In this document: positions 13,018 to 19,393 of the stretch, one piece after another | How the letters are laid out: each line of letters starts with the position of its first letter | Numbering within the stretch: the first letter of the stretch is position 1 | The notes under the pieces: model-generated | Told to the model about the DNA's origin: nothing | What the model saw: the letters and a program-made list of their open reading frames with translations, nothing else | The model's database searches: none | Translations under genes and position numbers: made by a program | Source of the DNA: Caryophanales bacterium UBA1709 | GTDB lineage: Bacteria > Bacillota_I > Bacilli_A > RFN20 > UBA1709 | Assembly: GCA_002317215.1 (NCBI GenBank) | Contig: DCJD01000026.1 | Coordinates: forward strand, 24,874 to 44,532 | Direction of reading: 5' to 3' | DNA length: 19,659 bases

Positions 13018-13992
13018 GATTAAATATAAGATATTATCTTTGGATAATAACTTATCAATATCTTCTTTTGATTCAATTTGAATATCTTTAATTAGATTTT
13101 GAATATATTTATATTCTTCATTAATTTCAATATTACTATCTTTAGTTATTATAGCGATTATATATCTTCTTATTAATTGGATTAAAGAATCTTCAATCCA
13201 ATAATGATAGATAATATTATCTTTTTCTTTTTGTTTTAGTTTTAGATATAACATTAATCCATCGCTAGCATCGTGCCACAAGTCAATAAAAGTAAAGGAA
13301 GTAGATGAGTCAATATTATATTCTAAAGCATTGGTATGAATGATATTGAATGGTTTATTAATCTTAAAATATGGATAAATATAATTATTAAAGATATTAA
13401 TTATTTCTATATCATTTTCAATAACAGTAACTTTAGTTACTTTTGGATTGAGTAATGCCATATAAGCGTAATATCCAAGACCTAGTCCATATATAACTAC
13501 TTCTTTTTCTATTTTATTTAAACTATCTTGCATAGTTAATATTTCATGAGGAGTTATTTCCATCCATATCCATTCATCTTTAGTAATACTAAGATAGGAA
13601 TACTTAGTAATACTCTCAAAATATCCAAGATTAATAATTTCTTTATTATCCTTAACTTTTACATCACCAATTAAGATAGGATAGTATGGATTAAATGATT
13701 TATAAGATAATTTATAAATAGAATTAGAAAATTCTTTAGGATGAATATTTAAGTTATATGGATTAGAAATATAATCTAATTCATTTAATTTAATAAACTT
13801 ATTATTAAAAGATATATCAAAGACATCTTTATATAAACTATATAAATCATTTAAACTACTTGGGATATAAAAATCTTCTATGATATCATCCATACCGAAT
13901 ACAAAAGTATTGATGATATCACTATTATCAACATTCTCCCATAATAACTTATTTAATTTAACTAAATAAGAATCTAAATTTAACTCTTTCAT
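13000..13992 (-). CDS. Class I SAM-fold protein (methyltransferase or aminopropyltransferase-like)
   Basis: A protein of 330 residues. The C-terminal half has a Rossmann-type SAM-binding core: VVIYGLGLGYYAYMAL (motif I, G-x-G-x-G), then VTKVTVIENDIEIINIFNNYI, where the acidic pair after the second strand would bind the ribose, then FNIIHTNALEY and FTFIDLWHDASDG (motif after strand 4). This spacing is close to that of spermidine synthase-like proteins, but their G-G-G-D-G and catalytic Asp motifs are not present, so methyltransferase-like is the safer call. The N-terminal 140 residues are unrecognised and contain an IWMEITPHEI segment next to the core, typical of a conserved unnamed Firmicutes family as I recall it. 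Single gene, divergent from the DUF523-IspD gene. No usable ribosome site; the -10 box ends about ten bases before the ATG. Confidence 0.72.
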   Translation of the reverse strand: MKELNLDSYLVKLNKLLWENVDNSDIINTFVFGMDDIIEDFYIPSSLNDLYSLYKDVFDISFNNKFIKLNELDYISNPYNLNIHPKEFSNSIYKLSYKSFNPYYPILIGDVKVKDNKEIINLGYFESITKYSYLSITKDEWIWMEITPHEILTMQDSLNKIEKEVVIYGLGLGYYAYMALLNPKVTKVTVIENDIEIINIFNNYIYPYFKINKPFNIIHTNALEYNIDSSTSFTFIDLWHDASDGLMLYLKLKQKEKDNIIYHYWIEDSLIQLIRRYIIAIITKDSNIEINEEYKYIQNLIKDIQIESKEDIDKLLSKDNILYLIKNKGA

Positions 13993-14001
13993 TCCTATAA
14001 T

Positions 14002-14010
14002 ATAATAGCA
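14002..14010 (-). promoter_or_regulatory. Extended -10 promoter of the SAM-fold gene
   Basis: On the minus strand TGC-TATTAT (14010 to 14002). Predicted start near 13995, three bases before the ATG at 13992, implying a leaderless mRNA. Confidence 0.5.
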
Positions 14011-14015
14011 AAATG

Positions 14016-14024
14016 TGGTATTAT
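14016..14024 (+). promoter_or_regulatory. Extended -10 promoter of the DUF523-IspD gene
   Basis: TGG-TATTAT (14016-14024) ends ten bases before the ATG at 14034; predicted start near 14031, so the mRNA would be leaderless or nearly so. Two further TATAAT hexamers overlap at 13996-14006 and could be used instead, giving a leader of about 20 bases that still has no Shine-Dalgarno sequence. Confidence 0.45.
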
Positions 14025-14033
14025 TTTATAGTT

Positions 14034-15080
14034 ATGAAACCAAAGTATTTAGTAAGTGCTTGTCTTATTGGAGAGAAGTGCAAATATAATGGGTTAGATA
14101 ATCTAAATAATCGTTTAGAATCTTTTGAATCTTTAGGTATCTTATATCCAATTTGTCCTGAAGTTTTAGGAGGTTTATTAGTTCCAAGATCACCATCTGA
14201 GATTATTAATAATAGTGTTTATAATTCTGATGGTAATGATGTTACTAATGAATTTAATAGCGGAGCTAAACAAGTATTAGAGATTGCTGAAAAATATAAT
14301 ATTAGAAAAGCTATCTTAAAAGAGAATAGTCCAAGTTGTGGAGTTGATCATGTGTATGATGGTAGTTTTGATCATACTTTAATTAATGGTAGTGGAATTA
14401 CTACTAAGTTATTAAAAGATAATGGTATTGAAGTATATAGTGAGGAATATATTTGTGATTATGATGCTATTATTGTTGCAGCAGGTAATTCATCTAGAAA
14501 TACTTTGAAATACAATAAGATATTAGAATATTCTTTAAATAAATCTTGTATAGAATCTTCTATTTATCCTTTCCTAACTGATTATAGATGCAATAAAGTA
14601 ATTATTGTATGTAACGAAAAAGAAATAGATATTATTAAAGAATTAACAAGAAATATAAGAGTAGAATATGTTATTGGTGGAAATAGTAGAGAAGAATCGG
14701 TAAGAAATGGATTAAATAAAGCAACTTCTAAATATGTTTTAATTCATGATGGTGCAAGACCATATATAAAAGATGAAGAAGTAGATAATATATTAAATAA
14801 TCTAAAAGAATATGATTGTGTAGTTCCTTATGTCTACTCATCTAATACTTATGATTATCAAATAGATGGAAAAAACATCCAAACCCCTCAAGGTTATAAT
14901 ACTAAATTATTAAAAGAAGTAATTAGTAAGATAAATGATATATCTAAATATAGAGATGAATCGTCTTTTATGAGTAAATATTATGAAATCAAATATATAA
15001 AAGGTGATATTAATAATACTAAACTAACCGATGATAACGATATTAAGAAATGGAGAGAATATAATGAAGATAATTTATAG
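14034..15080 (+). CDS. Fusion: DUF523 (TudS-like) domain + IspD-like nucleotidyltransferase
   Basis: A single frame of 348 residues with two domains. Residues 1-138 are a full DUF523 domain: YLVSACLIGEKCKYNG (Cys10, Cys16), YPICPEVLGGLLVPRSP (Cys41), GNDVTNEFNSGA, AILKENSPSCG (Cys102) and a final GIEVYSEE. Family members include the [4Fe-4S] thiouracil desulfurase TudS, and the three cysteines in SACL, CPE and SPSCG are the expected cluster ligands. Residues about 143-340 resemble IspD: IIVAAGNSSRN (Arg155) with Lys162, GGNSREESVRNGL, IHDGARP (237-243), QTPQG (283-287) and NTKLTDD (Lys330). The IspD half is short, and the region between HDGARP and TPQG is reduced. Start chosen at ATG 14034, the normal DUF523 N-terminus; an ATG at 14013 lies in the promoter. 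Overlaps psuG by 17 bases. CTP-dependent transfer is plausible; the substrate is uncertain. Confidence 0.85.
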   Translation: MKPKYLVSACLIGEKCKYNGLDNLNNRLESFESLGILYPICPEVLGGLLVPRSPSEIINNSVYNSDGNDVTNEFNSGAKQVLEIAEKYNIRKAILKENSPSCGVDHVYDGSFDHTLINGSGITTKLLKDNGIEVYSEEYICDYDAIIVAAGNSSRNTLKYNKILEYSLNKSCIESSIYPFLTDYRCNKVIIVCNEKEIDIIKELTRNIRVEYVIGGNSREESVRNGLNKATSKYVLIHDGARPYIKDEEVDNILNNLKEYDCVVPYVYSSNTYDYQIDGKNIQTPQGYNTKLLKEVISKINDISKYRDESSFMSKYYEIKYIKGDINNTKLTDDNDIKKWREYNEDNL

Positions 15081-15966
15081 TAAAGAAGTAGCCAATGCTT
15101 TAAATTCAAAACCTATTGTTGCTTTAGAATCGACCATTATCACTCATGGTATGCCTTATCCCACTAATATAGAAACTGCTAAAAAAGTTGAACAAGTAAT
15201 TAGAGATAATGGTGCGATTCCAGCAACAATAGCATTTATTGATGGAATTTGCCATGTTGGATTAGAAGATGATGAATTTGAAAGATTAGGTAATGATCCT
15301 AATTTACTTAAGATATCTAGAAGAGATATACCAGTAGTGATTGCAAAGAAATTAACTGGTGGTACTACTGTTGCAAGTACGATGATTATTAGTAATCTAG
15401 TTAATATTAGGGTATTCGCAACAGGAGGAATTGGTGGAGTACATAAGGGAGCTAATGAGACATTTGATATTAGTGCTGATTTAGATGAATTTAGTAGAAC
15501 TAATGTGGCAGTTGTTTGTGCAGGTCCTAAAGCAATATTAGATATTCCATTAACTTTAGAATATTTAGAAACTAAAGGCGTAGTTATACTTGGTTATAAA
15601 ACTAATAAATTACCATTATTTTATAGTGAGAGTAGTGAGTATGATGTAGATTATAGAGTAGATAGCGCAAGTGAAGTAGCTAATATTATGAAAGAGAAAT
15701 GGGATAATAAGATAAATGGTGGTATATTAATTGCATCTCCTATCCCTTCATCTTATTCTATTGATAATAAAGAAATAGATAAGATTATTAGTAAAGCTAT
15801 TAGTGAAGCTAATTTAAATAATATAAAAGGAAAGAAATTAACACCTTTCTTATTAGAAAAGATTTCTAAGTTAACTGATAATAAATCATTAGAATCTAAT
15901 ATCGCACTAATATTAAATAATGCAAAAGTAGCTAGTGAGATTGCTAAAGAATATTTTAAGAAATAA
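15064..15966 (+). CDS. psuG: Pseudouridine-5'-phosphate glycosidase
   Basis: A protein of 300 residues, full length for PsuG, which reversibly splits the C-C bond of pseudouridine 5'-phosphate to uracil and ribose 5-phosphate. Family marks: VALESTIITHGMPYP (acidic residue Glu22), GAIPATIAFIDG, GLEDDEFERL, SRRDIPVVIAKKLTGGTTVASTM, FATGGIGGVH, and VCAGPKAILDIPLTLEYLET, where Lys156 corresponds to the Schiff-base lysine. Near the end, NGGILIASPIP is also typical. Start at ATG 15064, seven bases after GGAGA (15052-15056); the coding region begins inside the end of the DUF523-IspD gene, so the two are co-translated. No pseudouridine kinase (psuK) or nucleoside transporter gene is adjacent, so the substrate must be phosphorylated by an enzyme encoded elsewhere. 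Followed by its own terminator. Confidence 0.95.
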   Translation: MKIIYSKEVANALNSKPIVALESTIITHGMPYPTNIETAKKVEQVIRDNGAIPATIAFIDGICHVGLEDDEFERLGNDPNLLKISRRDIPVVIAKKLTGGTTVASTMIISNLVNIRVFATGGIGGVHKGANETFDISADLDEFSRTNVAVVCAGPKAILDIPLTLEYLETKGVVILGYKTNKLPLFYSESSEYDVDYRVDSASEVANIMKEKWDNKINGGILIASPIPSSYSIDNKEIDKIISKAISEANLNNIKGKKLTPFLLEKISKLTDNKSLESNIALILNNAKVASEIAKEYFKK

Positions 15967-15990
15967 AAAGTTCCTAAGTGGAACTTTTTT
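15965..15990 (+). terminator. Intrinsic terminator after psuG
   Basis: AAAAAGTTCC (15965-15974), loop TAAGT, GGAACTTTTTT (15980-15990). The psuG TAA (15964-15966) overlaps the left foot. Confidence 0.85.
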
Positions 15991-16086
15991 GATATTAAAT
16001 TAAGAATAAGTAATTCAAGATATTAACTGTAACCTAAAATAAGCTTTAATAAATGATAATTCCACTTATTTACTTGTATTATTAAA

Positions 16087-16095
16087 TGTTAATAT
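16087..16095 (+). promoter_or_regulatory. Possible extended -10 promoter of the second GNAT gene
   Basis: TGT-TAATAT (16087-16095); predicted start near 16102, about seven bases before the ATG at 16109. No ribosome site is present. An alternative TATTAT at 16077-16082 would give a leader of about 20 bases, also without Shine-Dalgarno. The rest of the 15991-16108 spacer shows only AT-rich sequence. Confidence 0.4.
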
Positions 16096-16108
16096 CAATA
16101 ATAAATAT

Positions 16109-16621
16109 ATGATTAAACAAGTGCAAATACAAGAAATAGATAGAGTAATGGAGATAGTAGATGATGCTAAAAAACTACTAGGTACTTATTCTACTCAATG
16201 GCAACAAGGATATCCTAATATATCTTCTTTTACTAATGATATTAATAATAATAGATTATATGGATATTATGATGAGGATAAATTAGTTGGTGTTATTGCG
16301 CTTGTTGAAGGATTTAATCCTGATTATGAGATGATAGTTGGGAAATGGGATTATATAAGTGGAGATAATGATATAACTATTCATAGAATATGTGTTAAGA
16401 AAGAATATTATCATCAAAAGATTGGAGATAAGTTATTTAAGTTTGCAATAGAGTATAGTAAAGAACATAACTATAACTCCATTAAAGTTGATACGTTTAG
16501 CATCAATATGCCTCTACAATCTTTAGCTAAAAATAATAATTTTATATATAAAGGATTAATATATATAATAAGACCCGAAATACTACGTGAAAGGGTAGCG
16601 TTTGAATATAAATTAAAATAA
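16109..16621 (+). CDS. GNAT family N-acetyltransferase
   Basis: A protein of 170 residues of the GNAT fold; substrate unknown. The N-terminal part has the AKKLLGTYSTQWQQGYPN segment seen in a common Firmicutes GNAT group (usually QWQ..YP). The core strands LYGYYDEDKLVGVIALV are followed by ITIHRICVKKEYYHQKIGDKLFKFAIEYSKEH, motif A. Here the usual R/Q-x-x-G-x-G loop reads HQKIGDK, so the last Gly is replaced by Asp or shifted. Motif B appears as SIKVDTFSINMPLQSLAKNNNFIYKG, with the N-x-x-x-Q-x-L-x-x-x-x-x-F pattern. It is monocistronic between two terminators. It is not closely similar to the first GNAT in this window, so not a recent duplicate. Confidence 0.85.
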   Translation: MIKQVQIQEIDRVMEIVDDAKKLLGTYSTQWQQGYPNISSFTNDINNNRLYGYYDEDKLVGVIALVEGFNPDYEMIVGKWDYISGDNDITIHRICVKKEYYHQKIGDKLFKFAIEYSKEHNYNSIKVDTFSINMPLQSLAKNNNFIYKGLIYIIRPEILRERVAFEYKLK

Positions 16622-16644
16622 GCATTATCAAAATGCTTATTTTT
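16615..16644 (+). terminator. Intrinsic terminator after the second GNAT gene
   Basis: AAAATAAGCATT (16615-16626), loop ATCAA, AATGCTTATTTTT (16632-16644). The TAA stop (16619-16621) is inside the left arm. Confidence 0.85.
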
Positions 16645-16690
16645 AATAAAATTTATATATTTTGGTATTTAATAAAAATTATTTATCTTA

Positions 16691-16696
16691 TATAAT
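16691..16696 (+). promoter_or_regulatory. Possible -10 box of the LysR gene
   Basis: TATAAT at 16691-16696 with no clear -35. It would give a leader of about 54 bases before ATG 16757, which has a GAGG ribosome site eight bases upstream. The leader is AT-rich and could hold a LysR self-binding site, but I cannot define one. Confidence 0.35.
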
Positions 16697-16756
16697 TATT
16701 AAGTGTTTTAATAAGGAATATAGGATATATAAATATATTTTATTGAGGAAAAGAAT

Positions 16757-17638
16757 ATGAAGATTATACAATTAAAGTATTTTAAAGCTATTTGCGAATA
16801 CAATGGAGTAAGTAAGGCAGCAGAAGCTTTATATGTTACTCAACCAGCTATCACTATTGCGATCAAGAATCTAGAAGAAGAATTTGGAGCAAGTTTATTT
16901 AATAGAAATTCGAATAAATTTGAATTAACACAAGCAGGTAAGTTCTTACTAGAAAGAGTCGATGTTGTTTTATCAAATCTAGAAGATCTTGAAAATCAAA
17001 TGCGTAACGTTACTCATGAGATTAATTCTATTAAAGTAGGAATACCTCCTATTGTCTCCACATTTACTTTTAAAGATATAGTTGTTGATTATAAACAAAC
17101 CCATAAAGATGTTAATTTTGAAGTAACTGAAAAAGGAAGTTTAGATGTTGTTAGAGATGTTGAAAATGGCGCACTAGAAGTTGGTATTGCAGCTATTAAA
17201 AAAGGAGATGTTAATAACAATATTGAGTTTAAAGAACTGATAGATACTGAATTTTATGTATTAGTTAATAAAAACCATCACTTAGCATCTCGTCAATCAT
17301 TAAGTTATAGAGATTTAGAAAAAGAAAATATTATTCTATTTAACAAAGGAAGTTATCAACATAAACATTTCTTAGATGAATTTAAAAGAGAAGGTATTGC
17401 ACCTAAGATATTCTTAAACGCTTATCAATTAACTACCATTAATTATTGTTTAAACAATGATAATTATGTAGCTATATTATATAAAGATGTCGTCCCTTTG
17501 TTACATGATGTTGTTGGTATTAGACTTGAAAGACCATATAAAGTTAAAATTGGTTTAGTTTACAATAAGAACAATGTCTTAAGTAAGAACGCAAAAGACT
17601 TTATAGAATATATTGAGAATTTATATAAAAACAAGTAG
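16757..17638 (+). CDS. LysR family transcriptional regulator
   Basis: A protein of 293 residues with the standard layout of LysR regulators. The N-terminal winged helix-turn-helix is at residues about 1-60: LKYFKAICEYNGVSKAAEALYVTQPAITIAIKNLEEEFGASLFNR, then FELTQAGKFLLERV and a linker helix. From about residue 90 (NSIKVGIPPIVSTF) a two-lobed co-inducer-binding domain follows, with the usual GALEVGIA and FYVLVNKNHHLA strands. The effector is unknown. LysR regulators often control a divergent neighbour, but here the upstream gene is co-oriented and ends in a terminator, so the target is not evident; autoregulation or control of the MFS gene downstream is possible. Ribosome site TTGAGG at suitable distance. 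Confidence 0.93.
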   Translation: MKIIQLKYFKAICEYNGVSKAAEALYVTQPAITIAIKNLEEEFGASLFNRNSNKFELTQAGKFLLERVDVVLSNLEDLENQMRNVTHEINSIKVGIPPIVSTFTFKDIVVDYKQTHKDVNFEVTEKGSLDVVRDVENGALEVGIAAIKKGDVNNNIEFKELIDTEFYVLVNKNHHLASRQSLSYRDLEKENIILFNKGSYQHKHFLDEFKREGIAPKIFLNAYQLTTINYCLNNDNYVAILYKDVVPLLHDVVGIRLERPYKVKIGLVYNKNNVLSKNAKDFIEYIENLYKNK

Positions 17639-17657
17639 TCGAACTACTTGTTTTTTT
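17627..17657. terminator. Bidirectional terminator between LysR and small membrane protein genes
   Basis: ACAAGTAGT (17631-17639), loop CGA, ACTACTTGT (17643-17651), flanked by AAAA on the left and seven T on the right. The TAG of the LysR gene (17636-17638) is inside the left arm; the minus-strand TAA (17656-17658) lies at the right foot. Confidence 0.85.
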
Positions 17658-18009
17658 ATTCTTTATCTTTTAATTTGTTTTGTTTTCTTTCAAGTCTAAG
17701 TATTTTTCTAATTTCTCTTTCTTTTTTCTTATTCTCAAACATTTCTTTTAAGTCTTCTTTTAGACCACTAGATTTAGGGAATAAACTTTCTTGGAAAAAT
17801 ATTGCAAGAGGCAAAGGGATTATTATTCCAAATCCATTAGGCATCATTAGTATTGCTACCCACGTTGATCCTAATATTGTTAACCAATTTATTTTAAATA
17901 GTCCCCCAAAAATAACTGCTGCAAAAGACCATCCATGGCAGATTATCCAGGATGCTCCAAAACATAGTACAAACCTAATATCTAGGAAATGTCTTAGGAC
18001 CTTTTTCAT
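17656..18009 (-). CDS. Small membrane protein, unknown function
   Basis: A protein of 117 residues. Two or three hydrophobic segments (about residues 11-35, 40-56 and 60-73: VLCFGASWIICHGWSFAAVI, WLTILGSTWVAILMM, GIIIPLPLAIFF) are followed by a highly charged, Lys/Glu-rich C-terminal helix of about 40 residues, likely a cytoplasmic coiled coil. I have seen related unnamed proteins in Firmicutes (start LRHFLDIRFVLCFG, then GW and LP), but know no function. The plus strand has an equally long frame across the same bases, but it contains none of the expected features. The minus frame has an extended -10 promoter, a GTAGGA ribosome site and a terminator, so it is the real gene. Confidence 0.78.
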   Translation of the reverse strand: MKKVLRHFLDIRFVLCFGASWIICHGWSFAAVIFGGLFKINWLTILGSTWVAILMMPNGFGIIIPLPLAIFFQESLFPKSSGLKEDLKEMFENKKKEREIRKILRLERKQNKLKDKE

Positions 18010-18027
18010 ATTACTTATTCCTACTTA

Positions 18028-18036
18028 ATTATAGCA
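18028..18036 (-). promoter_or_regulatory. Extended -10 promoter of the small membrane protein gene
   Basis: On the minus strand TGC-TATAAT (18036 to 18028). Predicted start near 18021, leader about 12 bases with an AGGA ribosome site. Confidence 0.6.
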
Positions 18037-18067
18037 ATAATTAGTCTATAAATAAATTGAATGAATG

Positions 18068-18076
18068 TGCTATAAT
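18068..18076 (+). promoter_or_regulatory. Extended -10 promoter of the MFS gene
   Basis: TGC-TATAAT (18068-18076), a perfect extended -10, ends eight bases before ATG 18085. Predicted start near 18083, so the transcript would be leaderless. No Shine-Dalgarno sequence is present. Confidence 0.6.
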
Positions 18077-18084
18077 TTTTAAGT

Positions 18085-19335
18085 ATGTTTAAAGCGTTTA
18101 AGCAATTTGGTGGTTTACCAAAAGAAAATTATGTTTTATTTATTGGAAAGTTAGTAACTTCAATGGGGGCTTTTGTATGGCCAATGCTAACTTTTTTCAT
18201 GACGACTAAGTTAGGATATAGTGATACTAAAGCAGCTTTAATACTATCAATTGAAACATTAGTTTCGTTTCCATTTTGTTTACTTGGTGGATATCTTGCA
18301 GATAAATATGATAAAAAGTCGATTATTATCATATTTGATTTAATTGGAGTATCTTGTTATTTTATATCATCAATTGTTCCTTTTTCTTTTTGGACAATTG
18401 CAATTATATTTATGGGAGCTGTTTCTCAATCTTTAGAATCTCCTGCTTATGATGCTTTAATCGCAGATTTTAGTAGCAGTGAGCAAAGAGAAAAAGCTTG
18501 TTCTTTAAATTATCTAGGATTTAATCTTGGGTTTGTTTTAGGTGCTGCCTTTTCTGGAATATTATTTGTATCACATACTAGATTATGTTTTGTATTAAAT
18601 GGAGTATCGATACTTATCTCAACTATATTAATATTCTTCTTTATTCATTCATCTAATAAGATTAGTGATGATAATAAAGAAGAAATAAGCCATTCAATAT
18701 ATGAAGATCCAGTTGATAATTCAATAAACGCTTTTAAGATATTATGGGATAGGAAAACCCCACTATTTATGATATTTATCTTTGTTATTGCATGGTCTTC
18801 ATCTACTGTTAATTCAATATTATTACCATTAAAACTTAAATCATTATTTAATGAATATGGGGCTACTACTTATGGATATTTATCTAGTTTAAATGGATTA
18901 ACCGTTATACTTTTTACACCTCTATATTCTTTAATAATGGATAAAGTAGATGAGATGCCTAAAACAAGTTTAGGAATGGCTTTATATATAAGTGGAATGA
19001 TTATGTTCTCATTAAGTAATAATACTAAATTATATTATCTTGCCATGTTTATATTTACATTAGGTGAGATTAGTTTAGTGGTTGGAGCATCTCCTTATAT
19101 GTCTAGAAGAATACCATTAACACATAGAGGAAGAGTAAGTGGAGCGAGTAGTGTTATTCAAACTATATTAGCTTCTTTATTCCAATACTTAATCTCAATA
19201 TTATTAACAATTACTAATAGTAATTATTCATTTATATATACAATATTTATTATCATTAGTTCATTCTTTGCTTTGTTATGTATGCTCTTATATAAGAAAG
19301 ATAAGGAAATATTCCCATTACTTTATAAAAAATAA
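18085..19335 (+). CDS. MFS transporter, probable efflux protein
   Basis: A protein of 416 residues with about 12 membrane spans, the size of Major Facilitator Superfamily secondary transporters. The loop 2-3 motif A is clear: GGYLADKYDKKSIIIIFD (G-x-L-a-D-r-x-x-r-k). An equivalent loop in the second half is SLIMDKVDEMPKT. Loop and span composition (QSLESPAYDALIADFSSSEQREKACSLNYLGFNLGFVLG) is of the type found in multidrug or macrolide-like efflux MFS proteins, where the last stretch resembles motif C-like glycine-rich spans. Substrate cannot be told. The N-terminus (MFKAFKQFGGLPKENYVLFIGKLVTSMGAFVWP) supports ATG 18085, even though no ribosome site exists. No terminator is visible after it. 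Confidence 0.9.
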   Translation: MFKAFKQFGGLPKENYVLFIGKLVTSMGAFVWPMLTFFMTTKLGYSDTKAALILSIETLVSFPFCLLGGYLADKYDKKSIIIIFDLIGVSCYFISSIVPFSFWTIAIIFMGAVSQSLESPAYDALIADFSSSEQREKACSLNYLGFNLGFVLGAAFSGILFVSHTRLCFVLNGVSILISTILIFFFIHSSNKISDDNKEEISHSIYEDPVDNSINAFKILWDRKTPLFMIFIFVIAWSSSTVNSILLPLKLKSLFNEYGATTYGYLSSLNGLTVILFTPLYSLIMDKVDEMPKTSLGMALYISGMIMFSLSNNTKLYYLAMFIFTLGEISLVVGASPYMSRRIPLTHRGRVSGASSVIQTILASLFQYLISILLTITNSNYSFIYTIFIIISSFFALLCMLLYKKDKEIFPLLYKK

Positions 19336-19339
19336 TATA

Positions 19340-19382
19340 TTTACAATATATTTATACCTATCTTATAATTAGAACAAGGAGG
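19340..19382 (+). promoter_or_regulatory. Promoter and ribosome site of the last gene
   Basis: TTTACA (19340-19345), 18-base spacer, TATAAT (19364-19369), followed by AAGGAGG (19376-19382) eleven bases before ATG 19394. Predicted start would be close to the ribosome site. Confidence 0.6.
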
Positions 19383-19393
19383 CATATTTATAT

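Noticed and set aside
13000..13992. Calling this gene spermidine synthase (speE)
   Set aside because: The glycine-rich loop lacks the G-G-G-D-G form and the catalytic Asp context is different; only the general SAM fold is supported.
17648..18028. Plus-strand frame of 126 codons opposite the small membrane protein
   Set aside because: It begins inside the LysR terminator, lacks a ribosome site, and the minus strand has promoter, ribosome site and a recognisable protein.
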